Source: Pseudomonas sp. GD03858
Lineage (GTDB): Bacteria > Pseudomonadota > Gammaproteobacteria > Pseudomonadales > Pseudomonadaceae
NCBI RefSeq assembly: GCF_029840925.1
Contig: NZ_JAOCDM010000012.1
Location: 1 to 64,000 of the forward strand
Length of the DNA stretch: 64,000 nucleotides
Direction of reading: 5' to 3'
The translations under genes and the position numbers were made by a program. Position 1 is the stretch's first letter. Each line of letters begins with the position of its first letter. Positions 1-11,400 of this stretch are shown here, one piece after another. The notes under the pieces are model-generated. The model was not told the DNA's origin, made no database searches, and saw only the letters and a list, made by a program, of their open reading frames with translations.

Positions 1-3
1 CTT

Positions 4-29
4 TCGCGACACAAGGCCGCTCCTACAGG
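4..29. repeat. REP-like sequence (variant with CGCGACACAAGGCCGCTCC core)
   Basis: A GC-rich palindromic-type sequence at the left edge resembles the longer inverted-repeat arms near 41.8 and 42.0 kb, which share CGCGACGCAAGGCCGCTCCTAC. It lies just downstream of the ZIP transporter stop codon, where such repeats often sit. Only one arm is visible in the window. Confidence 0.55.
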
Positions 30-42
30 GGCCGTGCCGAGC

Positions 43-947
43 TCAGGACAGCGCCGTGTCCATGACCATCATCAGGCAGAACCCGACACACAGCCCCAGA
101 CTCGCCAAACGGTGATGCCCATTGCTGCGCGACTCGGGAATGACCTCCTGGGTCACCACCAGCAACATCGCCCCCGCCGCACAGGCCAGACCCAACGGCA
201 GCAGCAGCTCGGCGACATTCACCAGCCAGGCACAGACCACCGCCGCCAACGGCTCGACCAGCCCGGACGCGGCGCCGATCAGGAACGCCTTGAAACGCGG
301 CATGCCCGCCCCTGCCAGCACCAGCGCGATCACCAGCCCTTCCGGCACATCCTGCAGGGCGATGCCCATGGCCAGGCTGTCGGCATCGGGCATGCCGCCA
401 CCGGCGGAAACGCCAATGGCCATGCCTTCGGGAATGTTGTGGGCAATGATCGCGATGACGAACAACCAGATCCGTGCCGCGATCACCGGCTGCTGCGCCG
501 TGCCCACCAGGGCCTCGGGTGAAGCCCCGGAGACCTTCAGGTCGACCAGGAACAGGCACAGGGCCCCGAACAGCAAGCCCGCGCTGATCAGGGCGCCGGC
601 TCCCCAGGGAGTGAAGCCGATGGACAGGGCCGCCCCCAGCCCGGGAATGATCAGGGAAAACGCGGTGGCCGCAAGCATCACGCCCGCGCCGAAGCCCAAC
701 AGGGTATCGGCCAGGGCCACCGGCATGTTGCGAATGACCAGCACCGGTACCGCGCCCAGCGCCGTGCCCAACGCGCACAGGGCACCGCCCTCCAGGGCCC
801 GCAACATGCGCGGCTCCAAGTCGAGCCAGGCGATGCCCCGAGCCACCAGCAAGGCACTGCCGACCAGCAACAGCAAAGTCCCCAGCGCCTGGCGGAACAG
901 ACGCACACTGCCGACAGACAACACCTGCGAGCGCATACCGGTTCGAC

Positions 948-951
<4 letters not shown>
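43..951 (-). CDS. ZIP family metal transporter
   Basis: Predicted inner-membrane divalent-metal importer of the ZIP family, 302 aa with about eight hydrophobic segments. The diagnostic metal-site motifs are visible: HNIPEG near residues 171-176 and QDVPEG near 200-205, the second having Gln in place of the usual His. The start is GTG, overlapping the sodA stop codon by a few bases; an ATG five codons downstream is an alternative. It closes the fagA-fumC-orfX-sodA operon, so co-regulation by iron and a role in supplying Mn or Zn during iron limitation (for example to Mn-SOD) is inferred. Substrate specificity cannot be read from sequence. Confidence 0.85.
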
Positions 952-1559
<608 letters not shown>

Positions 1560-1560
1560 A

Positions 1561-2022
1561 TCAGTGGATTCCGTAGGCGGGTGTGCGATCAGTGATATCC
1601 GTTTGTGCGGCCAGCTCGCTGGCAGCCGGCGCCTGGCGATTGAGCAGGCGTTCGGTGCGCGGATACTGGCCGTATTCGGCGATGAAACTCAGCAATTCGG
1701 TGTAGGTGCGCCCGCTGTGGCGCAACGCGGCATCGCGCAGCGCCTGGGGCAGACGCTGGTCCTGGCTGGCCTGGAGCAGCCGCTGGTGGGCGGCACACAG
1801 GTAGTCGGCGCTTTCGTGCGGCTGGTTCAGGCGCAGGTGCAGGTCAGCCAGGTTGTGATGGGCGATGACCAGCGCGGCCACCGCTTCGTCGACGTCATGC
1901 CAGCGCTCGAACAGCACCTGGGCCAGCGCCAGCGCTTGCAGGCAGTGTTCCCGGGCATCGACCAGCTCACCCTGCTCGAACAGGCGATTGGCGGTTTGCG
2001 TGGTGCGTCTCCAGTGCTGCAT
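1561..2022 (-). CDS. OrfX, conserved helical protein of the fumC-sodA operon
   Basis: A 153-aa all-helical protein of unknown function, named orfX in the P. aeruginosa operon. The ATG encoding MQHWRRTTQ was chosen because a strong GGAGG lies about nine bases upstream; the reading frame extends further 5' but would overlap fumC. The composition (many Leu, Ala, Gln, with repeated helix-turn-helix pairs such as the [14 protein letters not shown] segment) resembles tetratricopeptide-type repeats. This is inference, and no catalytic motif is visible. It sits between fumC and sodA and is presumably co-transcribed. Confidence 0.8.
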   Translation of the reverse strand: MQHWRRTTQTANRLFEQGELVDAREHCLQALALAQVLFERWHDVDEAVAALVIAHHNLADLHLRLNQPHESADYLCAAHQRLLQASQDQRLPQALRDAALRHSGRTYTELLSFIAEYGQYPRTERLLNRQAPAASELAAQTDITDRTPAYGIH

Positions 2023-2047
2023 GACGTGCCTCCAGGGCGGCCTTGGC

Positions 2048-3424
2048 TCAGATGCCGCCAGCGGTGAGTTTTTCCGGGTCCAGCAGGGCTTCGAGCTGGT
2101 CACGCGACAGGTCGGTGTGTTCCAGCGCCACCTCGATGATCGGCCGCCCCTGCTTGTAGGCGGTCTTGGCGATTTCGGCGGCCTTGAGGTAGCCGATGAT
2201 CGGGTTCAACGCGGTGACCAGGATCGGGTTGCGCGACAGCGCTTCCTTGAGTTTGGTTTCGTTGACCTTGAAGCTGGCGATGGCCTTGTCGGCCAGCAGG
2301 CGACTGACGTTGGCCAGCAGCTCGATGCTCTCCAGCAGGTTGCGGGCGATCACCGGCAGCATCACGTTCAGCTCGAAGTTGCCCGACTGGCCGGCCACGG
2401 CGATGGTGGCGTCGTTGCCGATCACCTGGGCGGCGACCATCGCGGTGGCCTCCGGGATCACCGGGTTGACCTTGCCCGGCATGATCGAAGAGCCCGGTTG
2501 CAGCCCTTGCAGTTCGATTTCGCCGAGGCCGGCAAGGGGGCCGGAGTTCATCCAGCGCAGGTCGTTGGCGATCTTCATCAGCGCCACGGCGGCCGTCTTG
2601 AGCTGGCCCGAGAGCGCCACGGCAGTGTCCTGGGAGCCGATCAGGGCGAACAGGTTCTCTCCCGGGGTGAACTCGACCTTGGTCAGGCCGCTGAGCTGGC
2701 GGGCGAAACCGGCGGCAAACTGCGGATGGGCGTTGATCCCGGTCCCCACGGCGGTACCGCCCTGGGCCAGCGCCTGCAAGCTCGGCAACGTGTCTTCGAT
2801 ATGCGCCTGGGCGCCCTTGATCTGCGCCGCCCAACCGCCGAGCACCTGGCTCATGCGCACCGGCATGGCGTCCATCAGGTGAGTGCGGCCGGTCTTCACG
2901 TACTGGTGCACTTCGACCGCCTTGGCGTCGATCACCTGGGTCAGGTGCCGCAGGGCCGGCAGCAGTTGCTCGTGCAGGGCCAGGGCCGCGCTGACATGAA
3001 TGGTGGTGGGGATGATGTCGTTGCTGCTCTGGCCACAGTTGACGTGGTCGTTGGCGTTGACCGGCTCGCCCAGCACGCGACTGGCCAGGGTGGCGATGAC
3101 CTCGTTGGCGTTCATGTTCGAGCTGGTGCCGGAACCGGTCTGGAACACATCCACCGGGAAGTGCTGGATGAAATCGCCGGCCAGCAGCTGCTCCACCGCC
3201 TTGACGATGGCCTCGCCCTGCCCCGCGCTCAGTTGCGCAAGCTCGACATTGGCCTTGGCCGCCGCAGCCTTGGCCAGCAGCAGGGCACGGATGAACTGGG
3301 TCGGCATCGGCTTGCCACTGACCGGGAAGTTGTCGACCGCGCGCTGGGTCTGGGCGCCGTACAGGGCCTGGGCCGGCACCTGCAGCTCACCCATGCTGTC
3401 ACGCTCGATACGGGTATCACTCAT
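2048..3424 (-). CDS. fumC: Fumarate hydratase class II
   Basis: Iron-independent fumarase interconverting fumarate and malate in the TCA cycle; the active form is a cytoplasmic tetramer. The superfamily signature GSSIMPGKVNP is present about two-thirds along the chain, as are the TGRTHLMDAMP and SSNDIIPT active-site segments, so the protein looks intact. The ATG encoding MSDTRIERDS was chosen; a start three codons upstream is possible. The start lies inside the 3' end of fagA, typical of an operon. Class II fumarase lacks the oxygen-sensitive Fe-S cluster, which fits its induction under iron limitation from the Fur-controlled promoter upstream. Confidence 0.95.
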   Translation of the reverse strand: MSDTRIERDSMGELQVPAQALYGAQTQRAVDNFPVSGKPMPTQFIRALLLAKAAAAKANVELAQLSAGQGEAIVKAVEQLLAGDFIQHFPVDVFQTGSGTSSNMNANEVIATLASRVLGEPVNANDHVNCGQSSNDIIPTTIHVSAALALHEQLLPALRHLTQVIDAKAVEVHQYVKTGRTHLMDAMPVRMSQVLGGWAAQIKGAQAHIEDTLPSLQALAQGGTAVGTGINAHPQFAAGFARQLSGLTKVEFTPGENLFALIGSQDTAVALSGQLKTAAVALMKIANDLRWMNSGPLAGLGEIELQGLQPGSSIMPGKVNPVIPEATAMVAAQVIGNDATIAVAGQSGNFELNVMLPVIARNLLESIELLANVSRLLADKAIASFKVNETKLKEALSRNPILVTALNPIIGYLKAAEIAKTAYKQGRPIIEVALEHTDLSRDQLEALLDPEKLTAGGI

Positions 3425-3821
3425 CGTCTTCAAGTCCTTGCATCAGTTCTTCGGGAGAAATCGACGGCAGCAGCACGCAGTTGGCGAGCTGCAGCGCATA
3501 GGGCTGCCAGCGTTGGTTCTGTTCGCGGCGATCGAGGTTGCGCAGGTCCAGCAACGGACGCCAGGCCTGGTCCAGGCACAGGCAGCGCCAATGCCAGGGC
3601 AGCATGCGGTCGTTGGCGGTATCCAGCAGCAGGCGGAAGGCGGTCAGCGCCACCGTCCAGGGCGAGGTCTCGGTGCAGCACACCAGGTAGCGGCCTTCGG
3701 CCAGGTAGTGCTCGATCAGGCGCGGCTCGTCGGGTTCGAGGGCGCAGCGGATGCGACGGCTGAGCCAGCGCCAGTTTTCCAGGTAGGGCAGTTCGTGGAG
3801 GACGGGTTTCATGAACATCAT
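3417..3821 (-). CDS. fagA: FagA, Fur-associated protein
   Basis: First gene of the iron-regulated operon, equivalent by position and size to fagA of P. aeruginosa; its function is unknown. It has 134 aa, or 131 if translation begins at the ATG encoding MKPVLHELP at 3812. Three in-frame ATGs lie within ten bases and none has a convincing ribosome binding site. The chain is rich in Trp, Arg and Leu, with no signal peptide or membrane segment. It overlaps the fumC start by eight bases. The promoter and Fur box lie immediately upstream, so the leader is only about 20-30 nt. Confidence 0.85.
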   Translation of the reverse strand: MMFMKPVLHELPYLENWRWLSRRIRCALEPDEPRLIEHYLAEGRYLVCCTETSPWTVALTAFRLLLDTANDRMLPWHWRCLCLDQAWRPLLDLRNLDRREQNQRWQPYALQLANCVLLPSISPEELMQGLEDDE

Positions 3822-3834
3822 CGCCGGGTGACTG

Positions 3835-3853
3835 GATAATGATATTCATTATT
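3835..3853. promoter_or_regulatory. Fur box upstream of fagA
   Basis: GATAATGATATTCATTATT matches the 19-bp Fur consensus GATAATGATAATCATTATC at 17 positions. It covers the predicted -10 hexamer and start point of the fagA promoter, so Fur-Fe binding should block transcription of fagA-fumC-orfX-sodA-ZIP. Confidence 0.9.
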
Positions 3854-3877
3854 AAGTGATAAATAGAATCAGTTCAA
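3849..3877 (-). promoter_or_regulatory. Sigma-70 promoter of the fagA operon
   Basis: On the minus strand TTGAAC is followed after 17 bases by TAATAA, close to the sigma-70 consensus with ideal spacing. The -10 lies inside the Fur box. Confidence 0.75.
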
Positions 3878-3888
3878 GCTAGACGATA

Positions 3889-3917
3889 GGCAAAAGAAAC
3901 CCGGCGCGATGGCCGGG
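3889..3917 (-). terminator. Intrinsic terminator after pmbA
   Basis: Read on the minus strand, CCCGGC-CATCGC-GCCGGG forms a hairpin followed by TTTCTTTT. It separates pmbA from the fagA promoter. Confidence 0.7.
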
Positions 3918-3943
3918 TCCTTTGCAAGACATGAGCAGGGCAG

Positions 3944-4006
3944 CGTGGGAGCGAGCTTGCCTCGCGATTGCAGGTGAGATTATCGCGGGGCAAGCCCGCT
4001 CCCACG
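3944..4006. repeat. Inverted pair of REP sequences
   Basis: Two REP copies in opposite orientation (GTGGGAGCGAGCTTGCCTCGCG and CGCGGGGCAAGCCCGCTCCCAC) lie between the pmbA stop codon and its terminator. The pair can form a long hairpin. Confidence 0.85.
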
Positions 4007-4029
4007 CTCCCCAGCCAATAGAGCGCCGA

Positions 4030-5376
4030 TCAGCTGCCAGCCACCGTCATCCGCTCGATCAGCACCGAGCCACTGTGGATATTGCTGCGGGTCTCGATAT
4101 CGCTGCCGATCGCCACGATCTGCTGGAACATGTCCTTCATATTGCCGGCGATGGTCACTTCCTGGACCGGGAACTGGATCTCGCCATTTTCGACCCAGAA
4201 GCCCGCAGCACCACGCGAATAGTCACCAGTCACCATGTTCAGGCCATGCCCCATCAGCTCGGTCACCAGCAGGCCGCGCCCCATGCGCCGGATCAGCGCC
4301 GCCTGGTCCTCCACGCCATGGGTGACGAACAGGTTGTGCACGCCACCGGCGTTGGCGGTGCTCGGCAGTTGCAGCTTGCGCCCGGAATAGGTGCCGAGGA
4401 TGTAGGACACCAGCTCGCCCTTGTCGACGAACGGCTTGGCGTAGGTGGCCAGGCCATCACCGTCGAATGCCGCGCTACCCAATGCACGCGGAATGTGCGG
4501 GCGTTCGTCGAGGGTCAGCCAGGTGGGGAACAGGCGCTGGCCGAGGCAGCCCTCGAGGAAGGACGACTTGCGGTACAGGTTGCCGCCGGAAATCGCCGAG
4601 AGGAAGCTGCCGAACAGGCCACCGGCCAGCTCGGCCGAGAACAGCACCGGCACCTCGCAGGTCGGCACCGGGCGGGCGCCCAGGCGGCTGGCGGCACGTT
4701 GCGCGGCGCGCTGGCCGATGCTGCGCGGGTCGGCCAAAAGCTGGCCCTGGCGGTTGACGTCATACCAGTAGTCACGCTGCATCTGTCCATCGCCCTCGGC
4801 GATCATCACGCAGCTCAGGCTGTGCCGGGTGGACGCGTAGCCGCCGATGAAGCCATGGCTGTTGCCATAGACCCGCACGCCCTGGTGGGTGTTGAGGGTG
4901 GTGCCATCGGCATTGAGGATGCGCTTGTCGGCGTCGAAGGCCGCCGCCTCGCAGGCCAGCGCCATCTCGATGGCCTTCTGCGGCTCGATGTCCCAGTCGT
5001 GGTACAGGTCCAGGTCAGGGATCTCGCGGGCCATCAAGGCGGCATCGGCCAGCCCCGAACACTCGTCCTCGGAGGTGTGCTTGGCGATTGCCAGGGCCGC
5101 CGCGACGGTCTCGCGGATCGCCTCAGGGCCGCTGGCCGAGGTGCTGGCCGAGCCCTTGCGCTGGCCTACGTAGAGGGTGATGCCAAAGCCCTGGTCGCGA
5201 TTGAACTCGACGGTCTCGACTTCGCGCTGGCGCACCGTGGTGGACAGGCCCTGCTCCAGCGACACCGCCACTTCGCAGGCGCTGGCGCCCTGGCGGCGCG
5301 CCTCGGCGACGATCGCCTCGACCTGCTCCTGCAACGCCGGCAGGTCCTTGGGGCCTACGCTCTGGACTGCACTCAT
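4030..5376 (-). CDS. pmbA: Metalloprotease subunit PmbA/TldE
   Basis: Partner of TldD in the TldD/TldE protease, a cytoplasmic heterodimer that trims leader peptides (microcin B17) and degrades CcdA in E. coli. The protein has 448 aa and belongs to the PmbA/TldD fold family: glycine-rich C-terminal segments such as [22 protein letters not shown] are evident, and the HExxH zinc motif is absent, as expected for the E subunit. The ATG encoding MSAVQSVG was chosen because GGAG lies six bases upstream; an upstream GTG would overlap that site. Unlike many genomes, tldD is close by (6.1-7.6 kb), separated by darP. Confidence 0.93.
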   Translation of the reverse strand: MSAVQSVGPKDLPALQEQVEAIVAEARRQGASACEVAVSLEQGLSTTVRQREVETVEFNRDQGFGITLYVGQRKGSASTSASGPEAIRETVAAALAIAKHTSEDECSGLADAALMAREIPDLDLYHDWDIEPQKAIEMALACEAAAFDADKRILNADGTTLNTHQGVRVYGNSHGFIGGYASTRHSLSCVMIAEGDGQMQRDYWYDVNRQGQLLADPRSIGQRAAQRAASRLGARPVPTCEVPVLFSAELAGGLFGSFLSAISGGNLYRKSSFLEGCLGQRLFPTWLTLDERPHIPRALGSAAFDGDGLATYAKPFVDKGELVSYILGTYSGRKLQLPSTANAGGVHNLFVTHGVEDQAALIRRMGRGLLVTELMGHGLNMVTGDYSRGAAGFWVENGEIQFPVQEVTIAGNMKDMFQQIVAIGSDIETRSNIHSGSVLIERMTVAGS

Positions 5377-5485
5377 GGTTCTCTCCACTGAAAATTCTGC
5401 GTACGGCTTGGGTCATTCTACGACCGGGCCGGACAAGCGGCCCCCGACTGGTTATCATGGCGGCGATTTCCTGCGGACTGCCCCC

Positions 5486-6007
5486 ATGGTTGATTCTTAC
5501 GACGACGCCTTCGATGGCGAAAAAAGCAAAACCCAGATCAAGCGCGAGCTGCATGCGCTGGTCGAGCTCGGTGAGCGCCTCACCACCCTCAAGGCCGACA
5601 CCCTGGCTCGCCTGCCGCTCACCGACGAGCTGCGCAAGGCGCTGGAGGAAGCCAGCAAGCACACCGCCCACGGCGCCCGCAAACGCCACATGTCGTTCGT
5701 CGGCAAGCTGATGCGCGTGCAGGACCTGGACGCCATCCATGCCGTGCTCGAGCAGGTCGACAGCTCGACCCGCCAGTACAACGAGCGCTTCCACGGCCTC
5801 GAGCGCTGGCGCGACCGCCTGATCGACGGCAACGACGAGGACCTCGAGCGCTTCGTCAACGAGTTCCCCGACACCGATCGCCAGCACCTGCGCTCGCTGA
5901 TCCGTCATGCCCAGCACGAGAAGGCGCGGAACAAGCCGCCGGCGGCTGCGCGTAAAGTGTTCAAGTACATCCGCGACCTCGACGAGGTCCAGCGCGGCCT
6001 GCGTTAA
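5486..6007 (+). CDS. darP: Ribosome-associated protein YjgA/DarP
   Basis: Family of small helical proteins that associate with 50S ribosome precursors and help late large-subunit assembly in E. coli. The ATG encoding [20 protein letters not shown] gives 173 aa, the normal length. The charged helical content and the C-terminal [13 protein letters not shown] segment are characteristic. It is transcribed divergently from pmbA, the two starts being about 110 bp apart, and converges on tldD. An upstream in-frame extension antisense to pmbA is not supported. Confidence 0.9.
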   Translation: MVDSYDDAFDGEKSKTQIKRELHALVELGERLTTLKADTLARLPLTDELRKALEEASKHTAHGARKRHMSFVGKLMRVQDLDAIHAVLEQVDSSTRQYNERFHGLERWRDRLIDGNDEDLERFVNEFPDTDRQHLRSLIRHAQHEKARNKPPAAARKVFKYIRDLDEVQRGLR

Positions 6008-6050
6008 ACCCAGAACCGGTTCGCCCTCACAGGTAAGCATGGATGCCCTC

Positions 6051-6135
6051 TGTGGGAGCGGGTTCACCCGCGAACACCGGCGCAGCCGGTGCCATACACC
6101 GCGTCGCCTTCTTCGCGGGTAAACCCGCTCCCACA
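6051..6135. repeat. Inverted REP pair between darP and tldD
   Basis: TGTGGGAGCGGGTTCACCCG at the left and its complement-type copy CGCGGGTAAACCCGCTCCCA at the right flank a small GC hairpin (CACCGGC-GCA-GCCGGTG). It sits between two convergent genes and may act as a bidirectional terminator or mRNA stabiliser. Confidence 0.88.
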
Positions 6136-6145
6136 AGGTTCGGCG

Positions 6146-7585
6146 TCAAGCGCCGGTACCGCCCACGGTAATGGCATCCAGCTTCAGGGTCGGCTGGCCA
6201 ACGCCCACCGGCACCGATTGTCCATCCTTCCCGCACGTGCCCACGCCGCTGTCCAGCGCCAGGTCGTTACCGACCATCGATACCCCCCGCATCGCCTCCG
6301 GGCCATTGCCGATCAAGGTCGCGCCCTTGACCGGCGCGGTGATCTTGCCGTCCTCGATCAGGTAGGCCTCGCTGGTGGAGAACACGAACTTGCCGCTGGT
6401 GATGTCCACTTGGCCACCGCCGAGATTGGCGCAGTAGATGCCCTTCTTCACCGACTTGATGATTTCCTCGGGATCGCTGTCGCCAGCGCGCATGTAGGTG
6501 TTGGTCATGCGCGGCATCGGCAGGTGGGCGTAGGATTCACGCCGGCCGTTGCCGGTCACCGCCATGCCCATCAGGCGGGCATTGAGCTTGTCCTGCATGT
6601 AGCCCTTGAGGATGCCGTTCTCGATCAGCGTGGTGCATTCGGTCGGCGTGCCTTCATCATCGACGCTGAGCGAGCCGCGACGACCCTCCAGGGTACCGTC
6701 GTCGACGATGGTGCACAGGCTCGAGGCCACTTTCTCGCCGATCCGGCCACTAAACGCCGAGCTGCCCTTGCGGTTGAAGTCGCCTTCCAGGCCGTGGCCG
6801 ACCGCCTCGTGCAGCAGCACGCCCGACCAGCCTGGGCCAAGCACCACCGGCAGCGTGCCGGCCGGCGCCGGGATCGCCTCGAGGTTGACCAGGGCCTGGC
6901 GCAGCGCCTCGCGGGCATAGCCCATCACCCGCTCCTCGGTGAAGAAACGGTAGTCGGTGCGGCCACCACCACCCTGCCCGCCGCGCTCGCGACGACCATT
7001 GTGCTCGACGATCACACTGACGTTGAAACGCACCAGCGGCCGCACATCGGCGGCCAGGCTGCCATCGGTGGCGGCGACCAGGATGCGCTCCCAGACCCCA
7101 GCCATGCTCACGCTGACCTGCTGGATGCGCGGATCGAGGGCGCGGGTGGCGGCATCGACACGCTTGAGCAGCTCGACCTTCTCGGCACGGCTGAGCACAT
7201 CCAGTGGGTTGTCCTGCGCATACAGCGCGGTCACGTCCTGACTACGGAACGCCTGCACCTTGCCGTTCTGCCCAGCGCGGGAAATCGAACGGGCCGCGCG
7301 GGCCGCGGAAGTCAGGGCTTCGAGGTTGATCGCGTTGCTGTAGGCGAAGCCAGTCTTCTCGCCGGACTGGGCGCGCACGCCCACGCCCTGATCGAGGTTG
7401 AAACTGCCTTCCTTGACGATGCCGTCCTCCAGCGCCCAGGTCTCCGAGATCTGGCCCTGGAAGTACAGGTCGGCGGCGTCGATGCCGGGCCCGGCCAGCT
7501 CGCCCAGTACCGTCTGCAAGCTGTCGAGGGTCAGACCGCCCGGGGCCAGGAGCTGCTCGCTGACGGTGGATAAAATCTCGCTCAT
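6146..7585 (-). CDS. tldD: Metalloprotease TldD
   Basis: Catalytic subunit of the TldD/TldE protease. The zinc-binding motif HEAVGH followed by [12 protein letters not shown] is present mid-chain, as needed for activity. The protein has 479 aa with the ATG encoding MSEILSTVS; a GGAG lies five bases upstream, and the GTG two codons earlier would overlap the nitrilase stop codon. It is the last gene of the mreB-to-tldD operon and ends near a REP pair. Its partner pmbA is two genes away on the same strand. Confidence 0.95.
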   Translation of the reverse strand: MSEILSTVSEQLLAPGGLTLDSLQTVLGELAGPGIDAADLYFQGQISETWALEDGIVKEGSFNLDQGVGVRAQSGEKTGFAYSNAINLEALTSAARAARSISRAGQNGKVQAFRSQDVTALYAQDNPLDVLSRAEKVELLKRVDAATRALDPRIQQVSVSMAGVWERILVAATDGSLAADVRPLVRFNVSVIVEHNGRRERGGQGGGGRTDYRFFTEERVMGYAREALRQALVNLEAIPAPAGTLPVVLGPGWSGVLLHEAVGHGLEGDFNRKGSSAFSGRIGEKVASSLCTIVDDGTLEGRRGSLSVDDEGTPTECTTLIENGILKGYMQDKLNARLMGMAVTGNGRRESYAHLPMPRMTNTYMRAGDSDPEEIIKSVKKGIYCANLGGGQVDITSGKFVFSTSEAYLIEDGKITAPVKGATLIGNGPEAMRGVSMVGNDLALDSGVGTCGKDGQSVPVGVGQPTLKLDAITVGGTGA

Positions 7586-7587
7586 AG

Positions 7588-8445
7588 TCACTCCGAGGTG
7601 TGCGCAGGCCGCAAGGCGTCCTGCGAGAAAAAGCGCCGGTGCGTGACCACCGGCATGCGCGCCCGGATGGACGCCTGTTCTTCACTGTCGCGCGTGGCGA
7701 GCAATACCGCTTCGCCCCGCGCCTGTTGCGCGACGATCCGCCCCCAGGGGTCGACGATCGCCGCCTGGCCGTGGGTTTCCCGCGGCCCCGGATGCAGGCC
7801 GCCCTGGGCGGCCGCCAATACATAGCACTGGGTCTCGATGGCCCGCGCGCGAATCAGCACTTCCCAGTGCGCCGCACCGGTCACCGCGGTGAACGCCGCC
7901 GGCGCGCTGATCAGCTCTGCCCCGGCGGCGCGCAAGGCGCTGTACAGCTCGGGGAAGCGCAGGTCATAGCACACCGACAGGCCCAGGCGGCCGACGGGTG
8001 TGTCGGCCACCACCACCTGGCTGCCATGGGCATAATCGTCGGACTCCCGGTAACGCCCGCGGTTGTCGGCCACGTCCACATCGAACAGGTGCAGCTTGTC
8101 GTAGCGCGCGGCGATCTCGCCGTGCTCGTCGATCAGCAGCGAGCAAGCATGCGCCTTGGCATCCGGCTCGCCGACCGGTGGCAGCGGCAAGGTGCCGGCG
8201 ACAATCCATAACCTGAGGTCGCGAGCGGTGCGTTTCAACCAGGGCAGGATCGGCCCTTCGCCCAGCGCTTCGGCCCGACCGATCGCCGCGGCATCGCGCC
8301 GGCCCATGGCGGCGAAGTTCTCGGGCAGCACCGCCAGCCGAGCGCCACCCGCGGCGGCCTGTTCCAGCAACACCCTGGCACGCTGCAGGTTGGCCAACAC
8401 ATCGTCCTGGCTGACCATCTGGATCACTGCTGAGATCATCGCCAC
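7588..8445 (-). CDS. Carbon-nitrogen hydrolase, Nit-type (probable deaminated-glutathione amidase)
   Basis: Member of the nitrilase superfamily; this subgroup commonly hydrolyses omega-amides such as deaminated glutathione. The catalytic Glu42 (LPENF), Lys117 ([11 protein letters not shown]) and Cys159 ([12 protein letters not shown]) are visible, so the enzyme looks active. The start is uncertain: GTG at 8445 or ATG two codons later at 8439, neither with a strong ribosome binding site. It lies between yhdP and tldD with gaps of a few bases, a conserved arrangement in pseudomonads. The exact substrate is inferred from the family, not shown. Confidence 0.88.
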   Translation of the reverse strand: MAMISAVIQMVSQDDVLANLQRARVLLEQAAAGGARLAVLPENFAAMGRRDAAAIGRAEALGEGPILPWLKRTARDLRLWIVAGTLPLPPVGEPDAKAHACSLLIDEHGEIAARYDKLHLFDVDVADNRGRYRESDDYAHGSQVVVADTPVGRLGLSVCYDLRFPELYSALRAAGAELISAPAAFTAVTGAAHWEVLIRARAIETQCYVLAAAQGGLHPGPRETHGQAAIVDPWGRIVAQQARGEAVLLATRDSEEQASIRARMPVVTHRRFFSQDALRPAHTSE

Positions 8446-8452
8446 CCCGGGC

Positions 8453-11400
8453 TCATTTATCGAAAGGTTTCACAAAGGTGATTCTAGGCTCTTTGATCGG
8501 CCCCTCGACGCGATAGTGCACGCTGGCGAAGCGCGCCACCCGATCACCGATCAAACGATCGACCAGGAACAGCGCGCCACCGACCGCCGGCGCGCCGACG
8601 ATCAACGCGGCCAGCGGCAAGTTGTTGGTCACCGGCAAGGTCACCAGCAGCTTGGCATCGACCCGGTCACGAACGAAGTCCATGGTGCCGTCGAGTTCGA
8701 AATTGCTCGACGGCCCAGTGACGGTGATCGGCTCGCGGGTCACGTAGACCCCTTCGCTGGCCACCAGCAGGCCCTTGACCCGGTCGTAGGCCAGGCCCTT
8801 GCTGAACAGGTCGGAGAAGTCCAGGCGCAGGCGTCGACCGATGGAGTTGAAGTTGAGCAGGCCGAACACCCGCAGGGCCTGGGCGCTGCCTTCGACTTCG
8901 ACGAACTGGCCGCTGCGCAAGGCTGCGTCGAGGCTGCCGGAGTAACGGTTGAGGCTGACCCAGGCTGGCGAGCCCGACCACCGGCCATCCACGTCCATGC
9001 GAAAATCGCGGCTGGTCACGGTGGGCGCGAAGCCCCAGGCCTTGAGCACATCGCCCAGGTTCTTGCCGTCCAGTCGCCCCTTGTACCAGCTCGACGACTT
9101 GCCGGGTTCGCCTTCCCAGCCGCCACTGCCGTCGATATGCAAGCCCTTGAGGTCCAGGTCGATATCGCTCATCGCCGTGCCGCGAGGTGTCTGCCGCAGT
9201 TTCAGGGTGGCACTGCCGAACAGCTCGTCGCCGCGATACAGCTTGTCGATGGTCAGGTCCAGCGGCGGCACCTTGCGTGGATCGATATCGGCCAGTGGAT
9301 CCGGGGCGTTTTCGTCCTGTGCTTCGTTCGGGTCGGCCGCGGGCAGGCGCAGGGTCTGCAGACGAATGGTCATCGGCGTGGCCTTGGCATCGGGAATGCG
9401 CGCATTGCCGATCACCTCCTTGCTGTCCAGGCGCAGGTCCCAGGCCGCACCGCCACGCGCCAGGCGGACCACCGCCTGGTTGAGGTCCATGCCGAAGGCC
9501 TTGAGCTGGCCGATGCTCAGGTCCACGCCCTGCAGGTTCTGCCGCGCGCTGCCGCCCGGGTCCTTGCCGGCCAGGCGCTCCATCTGCTGCTGCCAGGGCG
9601 CAAGGTCCAGCGCCTCGAGCCGACCGCGCACACGCAGGCCCTGGCCGGTCGGCAGGCTGGCATCGCCCGTGCCCAACAGCAGTTCACCTCGGCCCTGATC
9701 CAGCTTGTCGGCGGGCGCGGCATAGGCGAAGCGGGCAAGGTCGGTGTAGCTGGCATCGATGCGTCGCTCCGGTCCTTGCAGCGATAGCCCGAAGCGACTG
9801 TCACGGGTTTCCCCGGCACTCTTGCCGAACGGTGCCGGCAGGTCGATGGCCAGCCCCTTGAGCGATGAGTTGACGGTAAGCCGGTTGTCACGGCTGCCCA
9901 GCATCACTTGCAACTGATAGGGCAGTTCGCCCGACACCGGCAACGGTTGCTGGAATTGCAGCCAGTCGGTCAAGGCCTTCAGGCCGACCTGACCATTGGC
10001 GCTGATGCGGGTCTGGATCTGCCCGTCCTGGCCTTCGGCGGCGATCTGGGCGCTGACCGGTTTGCCGAACGCCTGCAAGGTGATGTCCTTGCCGCTGAGG
10101 CCTTTGTCGAAATCGAAGCTGAAGTTGCCCTTCAGGCGGCTCAGTTCCAGGCTCGGCGGCGCTACTTTCAAGGTCGCGTCAGCGGTCGCGAAATCCACCA
10201 GCACCTTGGGACGCTGGCCGTGTGCCAAGGGGATATCGAGCTTGACCTTGCCCTTGAGCGGCCCCTCGCCTTCCCAGCCGGCGAAGATCTCACCCGTGCC
10301 GATGGGCGCTTCCTTGAGGATCTTCAGGCCGTCGCCAAGGCGGCCATCGAAGTTGCCTTCGAGCAACAGATGGCTGTGCTGATCGCCCTCGACATGGGGA
10401 ATGTTCACGCTGACATCGCTGACCTGGGTGTCGAGCAGCAATCCGCGGTTGGCCTTGATGCGCACCCCGGTGTCCTCGATGTAGACATTGCCGTCGACCT
10501 GCTGCACCTGCGGCCAGCCGGGCTGGAAGTCCAGCGCCGCATCATGGACCTTGAAGAACAGGCTGATATCCCGGGCGTGGGGCGGCGCGTCGTGGTGCAG
10601 CGAGCCTTGGTACTGGAAGTAGCCCTCATCGACGTTGCCCTTGACGATGGCGCTGCGCAGCCATTCGTCCAGTGCCGGGCTGAGCACCTCGGGCAGGTAC
10701 TTGGCGGTGTAGCGCCCATCCCCCTCGGTAAGGCCGACGCGCAGGTCCATGTAGTCTTCGTGGCCGGGCTCCAGGTGAATGCGGATCAGGAAGTCCGCGG
10801 CGATCTTGCCTTCGTCGCCCAGCACCTTGATATAGGGGGCGACCAGGGTGAAGGCCTGCTTGTCGAGCGTCCAGGTCAGGCGCGCGTTGGCCTTCGGGTA
10901 GTGCCAGGGTTTGCCGAAGATCGGGTACAGGTGCAGCATGAACGCCTGGGTATCCAGGCGCAGCTCGCCATGGCCGAGATCACCGCTGATGGCGCCGGTC
11001 ACGTTGCCGGCGGCCGGCGCGCCGTGATAGGCGTCGAAACCGACCTTCTCCAGATTGGCGGCGAACTGCACGCGCTGGTCACCTTCGGCCTTGGGACGGA
11101 TGTCCAGGCGTACATTGCGCAGCGAGCCGGTCACCTTGAGCGCATCGACCACGGTCATCAGCTTGTCCGGCAGCGGCGCCAAGGCATCGATCAACGGCGT
11201 CAGCGGCGTCAGGTCGAGGCGGTCGGCCTGCACCTGCCAGCTTTCCTCGGCCGGATTCTGGCCAGGGCGCTGCGCCAGTTGCAGATGGGACTCCCAACGG
11301 GTCTTGCCCAGGCTCATGGCCAGTGAATCGACGGCGACGTCGAAGCCCTGGTCGTTGCGCTGGAACCAGGCCGACAAGGCCAGGTTGTCCAGGGTGACGG

